Shown here in pieces: positions 19,676 through 27,805 of a stretch of 38,215 bases of DNA (within the stretch, counting starts at the first letter, position 1; every line of letters starts with the position of its first letter). The position numbers and the translations under genes were made by a program. Origin of the DNA: an uncultured Acidobacteriia bacterium (GTDB lineage Bacteria; Acidobacteriota; Terriglobia; Bryobacterales; Bryobacteraceae); contig CAIXXM010000169.1 of the NCBI GenBank assembly GCA_903923395.1, positions 1 to 38,215 on the forward strand, in the 5' to 3' direction. The notes beneath the pieces are model-generated. The model had not been told where the DNA came from. It saw only the letters and a program-made list of their open reading frames with translations, and did not search any database.

Positions 19676-20146
19676 TCAGGGCTGGTGTTCCTGCTTGTGA
19701 TAGACCTGAAGAACCTTGAGCGGTTCGCCGGTTGCATTCGTGCCCGTTGTGGTGATGGTCATGGTACGTCCGTCGTCGGAGATGGTGATTTCGCTCTTGA
19801 CCCGGAACTGCCCGCCCTCTTTCCAGCGCTCGTTGACAAAGTGGTTCGCATCGATTTGTTTTGCGGCAACGCGATCGTAGGTGGGGAAACCAACAATTTC
19901 GGCGGGTTGTCCATCGTACTTATAAACGGCGGACGAGCGGTTCGTTTTACCATCGGCAAGTTCCTCGGTGATGGTCACTTTCACGCTCCCACCGATGGCT
20001 TCGCGAACATTGGTTTGGGCTTTCGCTGGATTTTTGGGAATTGGCGTCGTGCTCGATTTCGAGACGTCCAGAATCCAGGTACCAAGGGAGTTATCGGCGC
20101 CGAAAGCAACGAGAGCAAAGAGAAGAGCTGATCCAAGGAGTCGCAT
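19676..20146 (-). CDS. Small secreted protein of unknown function
   Basis: A protein of 156 residues with a short signal peptide (RLLGSALLFALVAFGA). The mature part starts DNSLGTWILDVSKSS and is rich in beta strands (VKVTITEELADGK, YKYDGQPAEIVGFP, VKSEITISDDGRTMTITTTG). The 'GTW.LD..KS' opening followed by alternating strands recalls a lipocalin-like or DUF-type secreted family that is common in acidobacteria, but I cannot name it. It diverges from the M14 peptidase gene across 116 bases and converges on the cohesin gene. There is no sign of damage. Confidence 0.75.
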   Translation of the reverse strand: MRLLGSALLFALVAFGADNSLGTWILDVSKSSTTPIPKNPAKAQTNVREAIGGSVKVTITEELADGKTNRSSAVYKYDGQPAEIVGFPTYDRVAAKQIDANHFVNERWKEGGQFRVKSEITISDDGRTMTITTTGTNATGEPLKVLQVYHKQEHQP

Positions 20147-20262
20147 ACTGGATGCGGGGTAGGTTAGCAGGTTTGGCGAAGGCGCTGCAAGGCGGTTGAA
20201 TCGTGTAAGATTACCGATTACCCCCTCTCCGCCCCGTTGCGTTTATTTCAGGAGTTCCGAAC

Positions 20263-23151
20263 GTGCAATCCATTCGAAAAACCGGCCTCGCGCTGGCTTT
20301 GGCGTTCTGCCTTGGCTCAACCGCGCTGGCCCAGAAGCTGACGACGCCGAAAGAAGTTCTCGGTTTCGATATCGGCGATGACTACATGATGGCCAGCTAC
20401 ACACAGCTGACCACCCACTGGAAGAAGCTTGCCGCGGAATCGCCGCGCATGAAACTGGTGGATATGGGCCCTACGGCTGAAGGCCGCCGCCAGTACATGG
20501 CGATCCTCACTTCGCCGGAAAACATGAAGAAGCTCGATCGCTATAAAGAGATCAACCAGAAGCTGGCGCACGCCGAAGGCCTCACCGAAGCCGACGCCCG
20601 CAAACTCGCCGCCGAAGGCAAGGCCATCATCTGGATCGACGGCGGTCTCCATGCCTCGGAAACCGTGGGCTCCCAGCAACTCATGCAGTTCGTGTGGGAC
20701 ATGGTCAGCAAGAATGACGCCGAGACATTGCGGCTTTTGAATGACTGCATCATCCTTGCCGTGCAGGCGAACCCCGATGGTCAGGAGATTGTGGCCGATT
20801 GGTACATGCGCGAGAAAGAGCCCACCAAGCGTTCGCTGAATGGTCTGCCGCGGCTGTATGCCAAGTACATCGGCCATGACGATAACCGCGACTTCTACAT
20901 GTCTAACATGCCGGAAACCACGAACATGAACAAGTACATGTTCCAGGAATGGTTCCCGGAGATTGTGTACAACCACCACCAGACGGGCCCCGCCGGCGCG
21001 GTCATCTTCATGCCGCCGTTCCGAGACCCTTTCAATTACACGCTCGATCCCCTCGTGCCGCTTGGCATTGAAGCGGTCGGCACCGCGATGCACAGCCGTC
21101 TGGTCGCAGAAGGCAAGGGCGGCTCCGCCATGCGCTCCGGCGCGAATTACTCCACCTGGTGGAATGGCGGCCTGCGCACGGTCACCTACTTCCACAACAT
21201 GATTGGCCTCCTCACCGAAATCATCGGCGGACCGAATCCCACCCCCATCGCACTGGTCCCGGAAAAGCAACTGCCCCAGGGCGATTGGCCCTTCCCCGTC
21301 ACCCCGCAGGTTTGGCATTACAAGCAGTCCATCGAATATGAGATGTCGAACAACCGCGCCGTGCTGGATATCGCGTCGCGCTACCGCGAAACGTTCCTCT
21401 TCAACCTGTGGCGCATGGGCATGAATTCCATCGAACACGGCAGCGCCGACCATTGGACGGTCACCCCGAAGCGCATTGAAGCCCTCAAGGCCGCAGCCGC
21501 ACCTCCCGCCGGTGCTCCCGCAGCAACAGGCGGAGGCGGTGGACGCCGTGGTGGCGGTGGTGCCGCTGCAGCAACTGCGGCCCAGGCCCCGGCCGGTGCC
21601 CCCGCGGGCGGTGACGCCCCCATGTCCGCCAGCATGGGCGGCCTGCGTGCCAACACCGTGCCCGGCGCCCTCTACAACACCGTGCTGCATGACCCCAAGT
21701 TCCGCGATGCGCGCGCCTACATCATCCCTTCCACGCAGGATGACTTTGCCACCGCCGCGAAGTTCGTCAACACCCTGATCAAGAACGGCATCAGCATCGA
21801 ACGCGCCAAGAGCGAATTCACCGTGAACGGGAAGAGCTACCCCGCCGGTTCCTACATCATCGACTGCGCTCAGGCCTTCCGGCCCCACATCCTCGATATG
21901 TTCGAACCGCAGGATCACCCCAATGACTTCCGTTACCCCGGTGGCCCACCGATTCCCCCTTACGACATCACCGGCTGGACCCTTGCCTTCCAGATGGGCG
22001 TCAAGTTTGACCGCATCGTGGATCTGCCCGCCAACGCCAAGGTCACCGGACCCTTCGAAAAGATCACCAAGCTGCTCGATATGCCCGAAGGCAAGATGAG
22101 CGGCCCGGCCAACCCCGCAGGCTATCTCATCAGCCACCGTGAAAACAACTCCTTCATCCTCGCCAACCGCCTGCTCAAGGTCGGCGCGTCGGTCTACTGG
22201 CTGAAGAAGGAAGAGATGGGCCTGGGTACCGGCACCATGTGGGTTCCCTCCGGCAACGGTGTGGCAGCCATCATGACCACCGCGGCCAAGGAACTCGGCG
22301 TCAACATCCACGCCGTGGCAGCCAAGCCCACCGGTGAAGCCATGCAGTTGAAGCCCATCCGCATCGGGTTGTTCGATCAGTACGGCGGCTCCATGCCCTC
22401 CGGCTGGACGCGCTGGATCTTCGAACAGTTCGAATTCCCGTATGAACTCGTCTATCCGAAGATGCTCGATGCCGGCGATCTGCGCGCGAAGTATGACGTG
22501 CTCGTCTTCCCCGATGGCGCCATCCGCCGTGGTGCTGGTGGACGCGGCGGCGGTGGCGGCTTCGGCGGAGCACCTGAAAACGTGCCTGCCGAATACCAGG
22601 GCTGGCTCGGTCGTATCTCCGAAGATGTTACCGTTCCCCAGTTGAAGAAGTTCACGGATTCCGGCGGGTCCATCGTCACCATCGGCAGTTCCACGTCCGT
22701 GGCGGATCTCTTCGGCATTCCCGTGAAGGATTACCTGACCGAAAAGGGCCCTGATGGCAAGGACCGCCACCTGGCGCAGGAGAAATTCTACATTCCCGGC
22801 GCGCTGTTGAAGGTGAATATCGACAACACCAACCCGCTGGCTTACGGGATGCCGAAGCAGGTGGATGTGGTGTACGACAACAGCCCTGTCTTCAAGCTGG
22901 GCCCCGATGCGGCACAGAAGAAGACCGGTTCCGTGGCCTGGTTCTCCGGTCCGGAAGTGCTGGATTCCGGCTGGGCATGGGGGCAGCAATACCTCGATGG
23001 CGGTACGGCGATTGCGGATGCGAAGGTAGGCGAAGGGCATGTCGTCATGCTCGGACCCGAGGTCGCCTTCCGCGCCCAGCCGCACGCCACGTTCAAGCTG
23101 CTCTTCAACGGCCTCTTCGTCGGTACCGCGACCGATAAGAAGCTGGACTAA
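20263..23151 (+). CDS. Secreted M14-family zinc carboxypeptidase (large form)
   Basis: Predicted extracytoplasmic metallopeptidase of 962 residues. The GTG at 20263 follows CAGGAG by eight bases. A signal peptide (TGLALALAFCLGSTALAQ) precedes the M14 domain. The zinc site is HASE (His130, Glu133) with a third His in YNHHQTG (about 238), supported by ANPDGQE (169-174) and HDDNRD (205-210). A Gly/Ala/Pro-rich insert (about 410-450) and another Gly-rich stretch (about 750-765) interrupt the later part, which contains a Rossmann-like region (IRIGLFDQYGGSMPSGW, VLVFPDG, FTDSGGSIVTIGSS) resembling a ThuA or glutamine-amidotransferase-like fold. Substrate specificity is not readable. A strong terminator follows, so it is probably monocistronic. 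Confidence 0.9.
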   Translation: MQSIRKTGLALALAFCLGSTALAQKLTTPKEVLGFDIGDDYMMASYTQLTTHWKKLAAESPRMKLVDMGPTAEGRRQYMAILTSPENMKKLDRYKEINQKLAHAEGLTEADARKLAAEGKAIIWIDGGLHASETVGSQQLMQFVWDMVSKNDAETLRLLNDCIILAVQANPDGQEIVADWYMREKEPTKRSLNGLPRLYAKYIGHDDNRDFYMSNMPETTNMNKYMFQEWFPEIVYNHHQTGPAGAVIFMPPFRDPFNYTLDPLVPLGIEAVGTAMHSRLVAEGKGGSAMRSGANYSTWWNGGLRTVTYFHNMIGLLTEIIGGPNPTPIALVPEKQLPQGDWPFPVTPQVWHYKQSIEYEMSNNRAVLDIASRYRETFLFNLWRMGMNSIEHGSADHWTVTPKRIEALKAAAAPPAGAPAATGGGGGRRGGGGAAAATAAQAPAGAPAGGDAPMSASMGGLRANTVPGALYNTVLHDPKFRDARAYIIPSTQDDFATAAKFVNTLIKNGISIERAKSEFTVNGKSYPAGSYIIDCAQAFRPHILDMFEPQDHPNDFRYPGGPPIPPYDITGWTLAFQMGVKFDRIVDLPANAKVTGPFEKITKLLDMPEGKMSGPANPAGYLISHRENNSFILANRLLKVGASVYWLKKEEMGLGTGTMWVPSGNGVAAIMTTAAKELGVNIHAVAAKPTGEAMQLKPIRIGLFDQYGGSMPSGWTRWIFEQFEFPYELVYPKMLDAGDLRAKYDVLVFPDGAIRRGAGGRGGGGGFGGAPENVPAEYQGWLGRISEDVTVPQLKKFTDSGGSIVTIGSSTSVADLFGIPVKDYLTEKGPDGKDRHLAQEKFYIPGALLKVNIDNTNPLAYGMPKQVDVVYDNSPVFKLGPDAAQKKTGSVAWFSGPEVLDSGWAWGQQYLDGGTAIADAKVGEGHVVMLGPEVAFRAQPHATFKLLFNGLFVGTATDKKLD

Positions 23152-23169
23152 GCAGTTAAGTACAAAAAC

Positions 23170-23221
23170 AAAGAAAGCCCGGAGCGCCGAATCAAGGCAT
23201 TCCGGGCTTTCTTTTTTTGTT
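23170..23221 (+). terminator. Rho-independent terminator of the M14 peptidase gene
   Basis: A 14-bp perfect stem (AAAGAAAGCCCGGA at 23170-23183, TCCGGGCTTTCTTT at 23201-23214) runs directly into a T-tract and TGTTATTTT. The A-tract on the left side means it could also work on the minus strand. Confidence 0.93.
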
Positions 23222-23282
23222 ATTTTCTCAGGCGAAGCCTTGTCATCATGCGCGACCATGGAAATGAGAGGCCATGGACTGA

Positions 23283-23558
23283 TTGACCGACCCCAATTTA
23301 CATGATCCGCTGTTCACGTTTGCTTATGGCTTCCTGGGAAGTCTGAGTGTCTAGCTATTCGCTGTTTACCAGGCGTTTCACCGTTCCACCAGGCTGCCCG
23401 CCAGGTACTACCACCCTGTGTTCTGGCTCGTTCGGCTGCTTATCGCCTGCGTAGGTGGCGGCTTAGCGGTCGTCTATCACGTGGACAGTCCAGTCGGCGC
23501 GATCCAGATTGGTGTATCTGCACCGATCATCATCAAAGGGTTTGTTCGGTACAAGTGA
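23283..23558 (+). pseudogene. Small membrane-protein gene interrupted by an amber codon
   Basis: Reading from TTG at 23283 gives a coherent protein (DPNLHDPLFTFAYGFLGSLSV), then a TAG at 23352-23354. The same frame continues for 67 residues to TGA at 23556: LFAVYQAFHRSTRLPARYYH, PVFWLVRLLIACVGGGLAVV and GAIQIGVSAPIIIKGFVRY. The two halves read as one protein of about 91 residues with two or three membrane helices and a basic LPARY turn. I recognise the style of small bacterial membrane proteins but cannot name the family. The first conventional start after the TAG is a GTG deep inside the second half, so restart is unlikely. Probable recent pseudogene; amber read-through or a sequencing error are alternatives. 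Confidence 0.6.
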
Positions 23559-23577
23559 AGCGGCCGCCCCCGCGAGG

Positions 23578-23757
23578 TTAACGTTGCGATAGGGGCTTGT
23601 GCCCGGAAAGATCTTTCTCCACGTCTTCATTCGCTACATATTCCGCGAATCTAGACAAACCAGGGACGAAACGGGAAGCAATCAGCAATCCGATCAGCAC
23701 AAAAAACGCAATGGCGAGCCACGGTGAGATGGCACTGATGAATTGTTGAAGCGTCAT
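23578..23757 (-). CDS. 59-residue single-pass membrane protein
   Basis: A short complete reading frame on the minus strand, ATG at 23757 and TAA at 23578, preceded by a GAGGG ribosome binding site. An amphipathic start (TLQQFISAISPW) leads into one membrane helix (about 14-28, LAIAFFVLIGLLIAS), then a charged tail (FAEYVANEDVEKDLSGHKPL). It lies 20 bases from the end of the broken membrane-protein gene and converges on it. No family recognised. Its length, hydrophobic pattern and ribosome binding site favour a real gene. Confidence 0.55.
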   Translation of the reverse strand: MTLQQFISAISPWLAIAFFVLIGLLIASRFVPGLSRFAEYVANEDVEKDLSGHKPLSQR

Positions 23758-23780
23758 ATGCCCTCAGCCCTAATCGTACA

Positions 23781-24599
23781 CTACTTTGTCTTCGCGTGCG
23801 ACTCCACGCTTCCCTCGGTTAAACCCAGCGCCCACTTGATGGCCTCAAAGTAGAAACGCTGAATGTCCGGGTCGTTCCAGGATTCGTTGGTGTGTCCGAG
23901 CGTGGAATAGAAGACGCGGCCCTTGCCGTACATCTTCGTCCAGGCGACGGCAAAATCGTGGTCGTCGCGGTGGACGCGCGGGTTGTTGTTGTAGTCGAGC
24001 TTCGATTCATCCAGCCGCAGCAGCACGTGGACCTTCCCGCGGGAGAATTCCTTCGAAGGCTGGTAGATCTCATCGCGCTTCATGAACGCCTTCGGGAAGT
24101 GCCTGGTGGCCGGGAAACTGGGGTCTTCGTTGATAATCGGAGCCCAGAAGGTGCCCCAGGGATGCTGGTCAAACCAGCCGCCAATCATCTCGCCATATTC
24201 CGGCCACTTGTAGTTCGTGTCGAGCGCCGCATGTATGCCGACGAAGCCCTTGCCCTCGTCGTGTATGGCGGCAAGGAAATCCTTCTTCTGTGCATCGGTC
24301 ATCTCCAGTTCACCGGTAGTCGAAGCGAAGACGATGGCATTGAACTCATCCAGGTTCTTGCCATTGGCCCCAACTTTGCCCTTGGAAAGCAGTTCCGTGT
24401 CGGTGCGCATGTAGGTATCCCACAGGCCGCTGTCATGGCCGAGTTTCCAGACCGTGCCCATCGCATCGGAAACCGAATCGTGCTGGAAGCCCTTCGTCTG
24501 GCCGATGACGAGAATGCGCTTCTTGTTCACCGGAGGCGCAGGCTGCAGGGAAGCCGCCGTGACGGCAAAGAGGAGAGGAAGAAGAATAGAGCGTCGCAC
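23781..24599 (-). CDS. Secreted ThuA-like domain protein
   Basis: A protein of 272 residues. Signal peptide RSILLPLLFAVTAASLQPA, then a ThuA-like alpha/beta fold related to class I glutamine amidotransferases: KRILVIGQTKGFQHDSV, FNAIVFASTTGELEMTDAQK, GKGFVGIHAALDTNYKWPEY, GGWFDQHPWGT, and near the C-terminus DDHDFAVAWTKMYGKGRVFY followed by STLGHTNESW. These are the standard ThuA landmarks. Some members are linked to sugar metabolism, but the exact reaction is not established and the signal peptide implies extracytoplasmic action. It lies downstream of the glycan cluster, separated by a large hairpin, so it is probably transcribed separately. Confidence 0.9.
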   Translation of the reverse strand: MRRSILLPLLFAVTAASLQPAPPVNKKRILVIGQTKGFQHDSVSDAMGTVWKLGHDSGLWDTYMRTDTELLSKGKVGANGKNLDEFNAIVFASTTGELEMTDAQKKDFLAAIHDEGKGFVGIHAALDTNYKWPEYGEMIGGWFDQHPWGTFWAPIINEDPSFPATRHFPKAFMKRDEIYQPSKEFSRGKVHVLLRLDESKLDYNNNPRVHRDDHDFAVAWTKMYGKGRVFYSTLGHTNESWNDPDIQRFYFEAIKWALGLTEGSVESHAKTK

Positions 24600-24624
24600 G
24601 TCAAGACTTTATCACCTCCGCCCC

Positions 24625-24679
24625 ATAAACACCCCATAAAGAATTGGTGCCAGGCACCAATTCTTTATGGGGTGTTTAT
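24625..24679. repeat. 27-bp perfect inverted repeat (REP-like or bidirectional terminator)
   Basis: Arms 24625-24651 and 24653-24679 are exactly complementary around a single A, so the tip is GGTGCCAGGCACC. A further CCCCATAAA at 24621-24629 is matched by TTTATGGGG at 24679-24687, so the structure extends outward with a small offset. The right arm includes the TAA stop of the GT4 gene, whose final codons (CCC CAT AAA) belong to the outer repeat. The GC-rich tip in an AT-rich stem resembles repetitive extragenic palindromes. Confidence 0.85.
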
Positions 24680-25764
24680 TTATGGGGTTTGAGGCGGCGA
24701 AAAAGCTGTTCGTACTGGGTCGTGATCACTTCCCAGTCATAGCGTTCCCGCACCCGCGCCAGAGCCTTCGCGGAATACGCCGCGCGTTCTCCCGCCGGCA
24801 TCGCCAGCACTTGCTCCAGTCGCGCCGTCAGCTCATTCTCCGTTTCGAATGGCAGCCCCGCATCACCGCATGCCTCCGCGTTCTCGACTGTGTTCCGGTA
24901 GATCACCAGTGCACCGCGGCCCATCGCTTCAATCAAAGCAGGATGCGTGCCGCCCACCTCCGTCGCCTGGATGAAAGCAAAGCAGTGGGACCCCAACTCG
25001 CGGTAACCCTTGCCATAGATGCCGCCCGGCATCACGATGCGCGGGTCACCGGTATCCCGCACCTGACGGATGTACTCGCTCGCATACGGCGCATCGCCGA
25101 TGAGCGCCAGCTTCATGTCCGTTGCCACACGCTCGAAAGCCATGCGGACCAGCAGCGCATGGTTCTCCGGCTCCATGCGGCTCACGTAGAGAAAGTAGCG
25201 GCCGGGCTCCAGACCAAGCTCGCCCAGCACCGCGGTGGATTCCTCGCGTTGCGCATCCGCACCGTACGCAATACAGGTGGAGTCTTTCCGGTAGTTGTCG
25301 AGATAATATTGGCGGATCACCATCGCATCGGAAACCACGGCGGTGGGCAGCAGCGTCGCAAGGTATTCCGACATCTGGAACCAGAGCTTCCCCGCCCTGT
25401 TCCACTTCTTGCGCAAGCGTTCAATGCCATCCACATTGAGAGCCACCGGAATACCTGTCAGCCGGGGCAGCGGCGTGAACAGGGCATTCGCTCCATTGCA
25501 GACCAGGGCCACGTCCGCGCGGTGAAAGAGCAAATGTAGCGTCGAGACAAAGGTGTGCGCGAGCGTATCCAGATACTTGTGCCGCAGTGTGGGAAGGTAA
25601 ACCAGACGGACGCCCCGGTAGAAGGAGCTGCCATAGTTTTCCCTGCAATAGACGGTAACTTCATGACCCCGCGCCGCCAAGCGCACGGACAGTTCTTCGG
25701 CAAACGTCTCAAAGCCGCCGTAATTCGCGGGAATACCTCGGGTTCCGAGCAGGGCAATTCGCAC
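24676..25764 (-). CDS. GT4-family glycosyltransferase (DUF1972-type N-terminus)
   Basis: A GT-B glycosyltransferase of 362 residues. The N-terminal Rossmann half opens with RIALLGTRGIPANYGGFETF, the signature of DUF1972/rhamnosyltransferase-type enzymes. The C-terminal half has RYFLYVSRMEPENHALLVRM for nucleotide-sugar binding and the acidic GGTHPALIEAMGRGALVIYR motif. Likely cytoplasmic transfer of a sugar, possibly rhamnose, onto a lipid-linked glycan (inference). The start is GTG at 25764, nine bases after the upstream GT2 stop. Its last codons merge into the large palindrome. Confidence 0.92.
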   Translation of the reverse strand: MRIALLGTRGIPANYGGFETFAEELSVRLAARGHEVTVYCRENYGSSFYRGVRLVYLPTLRHKYLDTLAHTFVSTLHLLFHRADVALVCNGANALFTPLPRLTGIPVALNVDGIERLRKKWNRAGKLWFQMSEYLATLLPTAVVSDAMVIRQYYLDNYRKDSTCIAYGADAQREESTAVLGELGLEPGRYFLYVSRMEPENHALLVRMAFERVATDMKLALIGDAPYASEYIRQVRDTGDPRIVMPGGIYGKGYRELGSHCFAFIQATEVGGTHPALIEAMGRGALVIYRNTVENAEACGDAGLPFETENELTARLEQVLAMPAGERAAYSAKALARVRERYDWEVITTQYEQLFRRLKPHK

Positions 25765-25773
25765 AGGGAAGGC

Positions 25774-26823
25774 TTAGCGGCGCGCAGGCTTGGGAGGAGT
25801 CATGGACGCGGCGTACTTCTTCGGCGCGGGCTTGGCCACCGGTTCAAAGCTGAACCAGCTGGAGATGTAGGCATCATCCACGCGGCGGCGGCGCATGATC
25901 TCACGCCGCTTCTCGAGCACGCGCGACCAGTTCGCAAACAGGAAGGGGAAAGCGCGGAGGGAAGTGTGTTCCCAAATCAGGCAGCAGGCGATGACAATCA
26001 GATCGCGGAAGGTAATCGAGAGGAAATTCCGCCAGTACAGCGGCCAGGTCATGTTCTTGATCCGGAGAAGAAAACGGTTCTTCACCGAATGCATGTTGAT
26101 CTCGGCAGGAAGAGCGCGGCGGTTGCCGGGGAGCGCCTTCCGGACGTGATAGCCCTTGGCGTAGGGAACATACAGGCACTTCCAGCCCATCAACTGGGCG
26201 CGCCAGGCGACGTCAGCATCTTCACGGTATGCAAAGAAGTCGTCGTCAAAGAACTCACCGCCAATGGCGATGTCATCAATCATTTCGCGGCGGTAAAGGG
26301 CGGCGGCGGCGGTGGCACCGAAGACGTATTCGAAGTTCCGGAAATGGCCGCGGTCCACTTGCAGACTGCCGCGGTCCAGATGGCGCAGGTTGGGGGTGAA
26401 GTAAATGCCGGTGGAATCCACGAGTGGTTCTTCCGGGAAGTCAAAACCCGCAGTCATGGTGAGCAATTTGCCGCATATGGTGCCAGCCTTGGGGTCCAGC
26501 GAACCGGCGTTCGCCAGAACTTCGATGAAGCCGGGAAGCAGCAAAACGTCCGGGTTGAGAGTGAGGACCCACTCGCCGTTCGAAGCAGCAATGGCTTGGT
26601 TCTGAGCCGCGGCAAACCCAATATTTTCTTCGTTATAGATAATACGGCAGCGGTCCTCGAACGGCTCAAGAATATCTATCGTGCCGTCAGAGGAGTTGTT
26701 GTCAATAACAATGATCTCCTTGAGCGGGTACTTCTGGTCGAGTACCGATTCAAGGCACCGCTTAATGAAGCGGCCACTGTTATACGTGACAATCGTTACG
26801 GAAACGAAGCCGCTACGGGACAT
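25774..26823 (-). CDS. GT2-family glycosyltransferase
   Basis: GT-A inverting glycosyltransferase of 349 residues. The nucleotide-binding start is FVSVTIVTYNSGRFIKRCLE with VIDNNSSDGT. The metal site is LTLNPDVLLLPGF (NPD type) and EFFDDDFFAYREDADVAWRA is the acceptor/catalytic region. This resembles rhamnosyltransferase-like enzymes of O-antigen pathways. The C-terminus is basic and hydrophobic (RNFLSITFRDLIVIACCLIW), probably membrane-associated. A gap of 67 bases separates it from the preceding GT2 gene. Confidence 0.92.
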   Translation of the reverse strand: MSRSGFVSVTIVTYNSGRFIKRCLESVLDQKYPLKEIIVIDNNSSDGTIDILEPFEDRCRIIYNEENIGFAAAQNQAIAASNGEWVLTLNPDVLLLPGFIEVLANAGSLDPKAGTICGKLLTMTAGFDFPEEPLVDSTGIYFTPNLRHLDRGSLQVDRGHFRNFEYVFGATAAAALYRREMIDDIAIGGEFFDDDFFAYREDADVAWRAQLMGWKCLYVPYAKGYHVRKALPGNRRALPAEINMHSVKNRFLLRIKNMTWPLYWRNFLSITFRDLIVIACCLIWEHTSLRAFPFLFANWSRVLEKRREIMRRRRVDDAYISSWFSFEPVAKPAPKKYAASMTPPKPARR

Positions 26824-26890
26824 GAACTTGCGCTTGGCCTGCTCGATTCATTGATTTTCGTGTTACCGCAACTGCCAGCATACGGAAACC

Positions 26891-27802
26891 CTATTCCGTC
26901 CGGCCCACAAGGCATCGCAGGGCGTGGCGGAAAACCGCATACTGCACTTCAAAGGCATCTTGATTCTGCCCAGCAGTCCGGAGAAACCGGAGGACAGAAC
27001 CCACTGCTACAGCAGCACAGAGCAAGCGGAATGCCAACGTTCGATAGTGCTTTGCCCCGTACTTTAGAAGACTAACATACCAATATTTCTGACGGCTTTT
27101 CAGCGGTAAGGCACCCACGGAATGACCGCCCTTGTGCTCTGCCGTACATTCAGGGACGAAGCAGATTCGTAAGTCGTTTCCCTGCAATGCAGCACAAAAA
27201 TCAACATCTTCGAACCACACCGGCCAGAAGCGCTCATCGAAGCCGCCGGCGGTGAGCCAGGCCTGCCGGGAAAAGAGGAGAAAAGCTCCGGCGGGCTGCT
27301 CCACAACGCAGGGGCGGGTCAGGTCCAGATCCAGACAGCGGTAGTGCCGGTTCACGGAATTCTTTGAAAACAAGAGATTTATCCCCAGCACCTCAAAGAT
27401 CAGCGCCGTGGCCGTGGGGAGCCTGCGGACCGTAAAGCCCGTCTGCGGCGTACCGTCCGGATTGCTCAGCAGACCGGCCGCCGCACCGGTGCCAGGCTGG
27501 GAGACGGCCTCCAGCAAAGGGCGGATACCCGTCTGCAGGCGCGTATCCGGGTTGAGCAGCAACAGGTATTCGGCGTCGGTGGCCCGCACACCCTGGTTGA
27601 CCGCCCCGGCGAACCCCGCATTCCGGCTGTTCGAGAGCAGGCGCACGGGGTAGCGCAGCGCGATTTCCCGCGAGGAATCCGAGGAATTGTTATCCACCAC
27701 GACAGGCTCCACCTCTGGCGCGTACCGGCCGAGCGCTTCGAGGCAGGGACCCAGCTCATCAGCCGAGTTGTAGGTGACAATGATGGCGGCGACGCGTGGC
27801 AT
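26891..27802 (-). CDS. GT2-family glycosyltransferase
   Basis: GT2 enzyme of 303 residues. It starts VAAIIVTYNSADELGPCLEA, with VVDNNSSDSS, then NAGFAGAVNQGVRATDAEYL and the LLNPDTRLQ metal-binding site. PVWFEDVDFCAALQGNDLRI is the ED(V)D catalytic region shared by rhamnosyl- and galactosyl-type members. It begins three bases after the stop of the upstream GT2 gene, so the two are co-translated. Sugar specificity cannot be read from sequence. Confidence 0.92.
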   Translation of the reverse strand: MPRVAAIIVTYNSADELGPCLEALGRYAPEVEPVVVDNNSSDSSREIALRYPVRLLSNSRNAGFAGAVNQGVRATDAEYLLLLNPDTRLQTGIRPLLEAVSQPGTGAAAGLLSNPDGTPQTGFTVRRLPTATALIFEVLGINLLFSKNSVNRHYRCLDLDLTRPCVVEQPAGAFLLFSRQAWLTAGGFDERFWPVWFEDVDFCAALQGNDLRICFVPECTAEHKGGHSVGALPLKSRQKYWYVSLLKYGAKHYRTLAFRLLCAAVAVGSVLRFLRTAGQNQDAFEVQYAVFRHALRCLVGRTE

Positions 27803-27805
27803 GTG

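Noticed and set aside
20317-23259. 980-codon open frame antisense to the M14 peptidase gene
   Set aside because: Its translation is His/Gly/Arg-rich with no domain, and it mirrors a well-supported gene. Long antisense frames are expected in GC-rich coding DNA.
25555-27075. 506-codon plus-strand frame over two glycosyltransferase genes
   Set aside because: It spans two clear minus-strand genes and the gap between them and has no recognisable domain.
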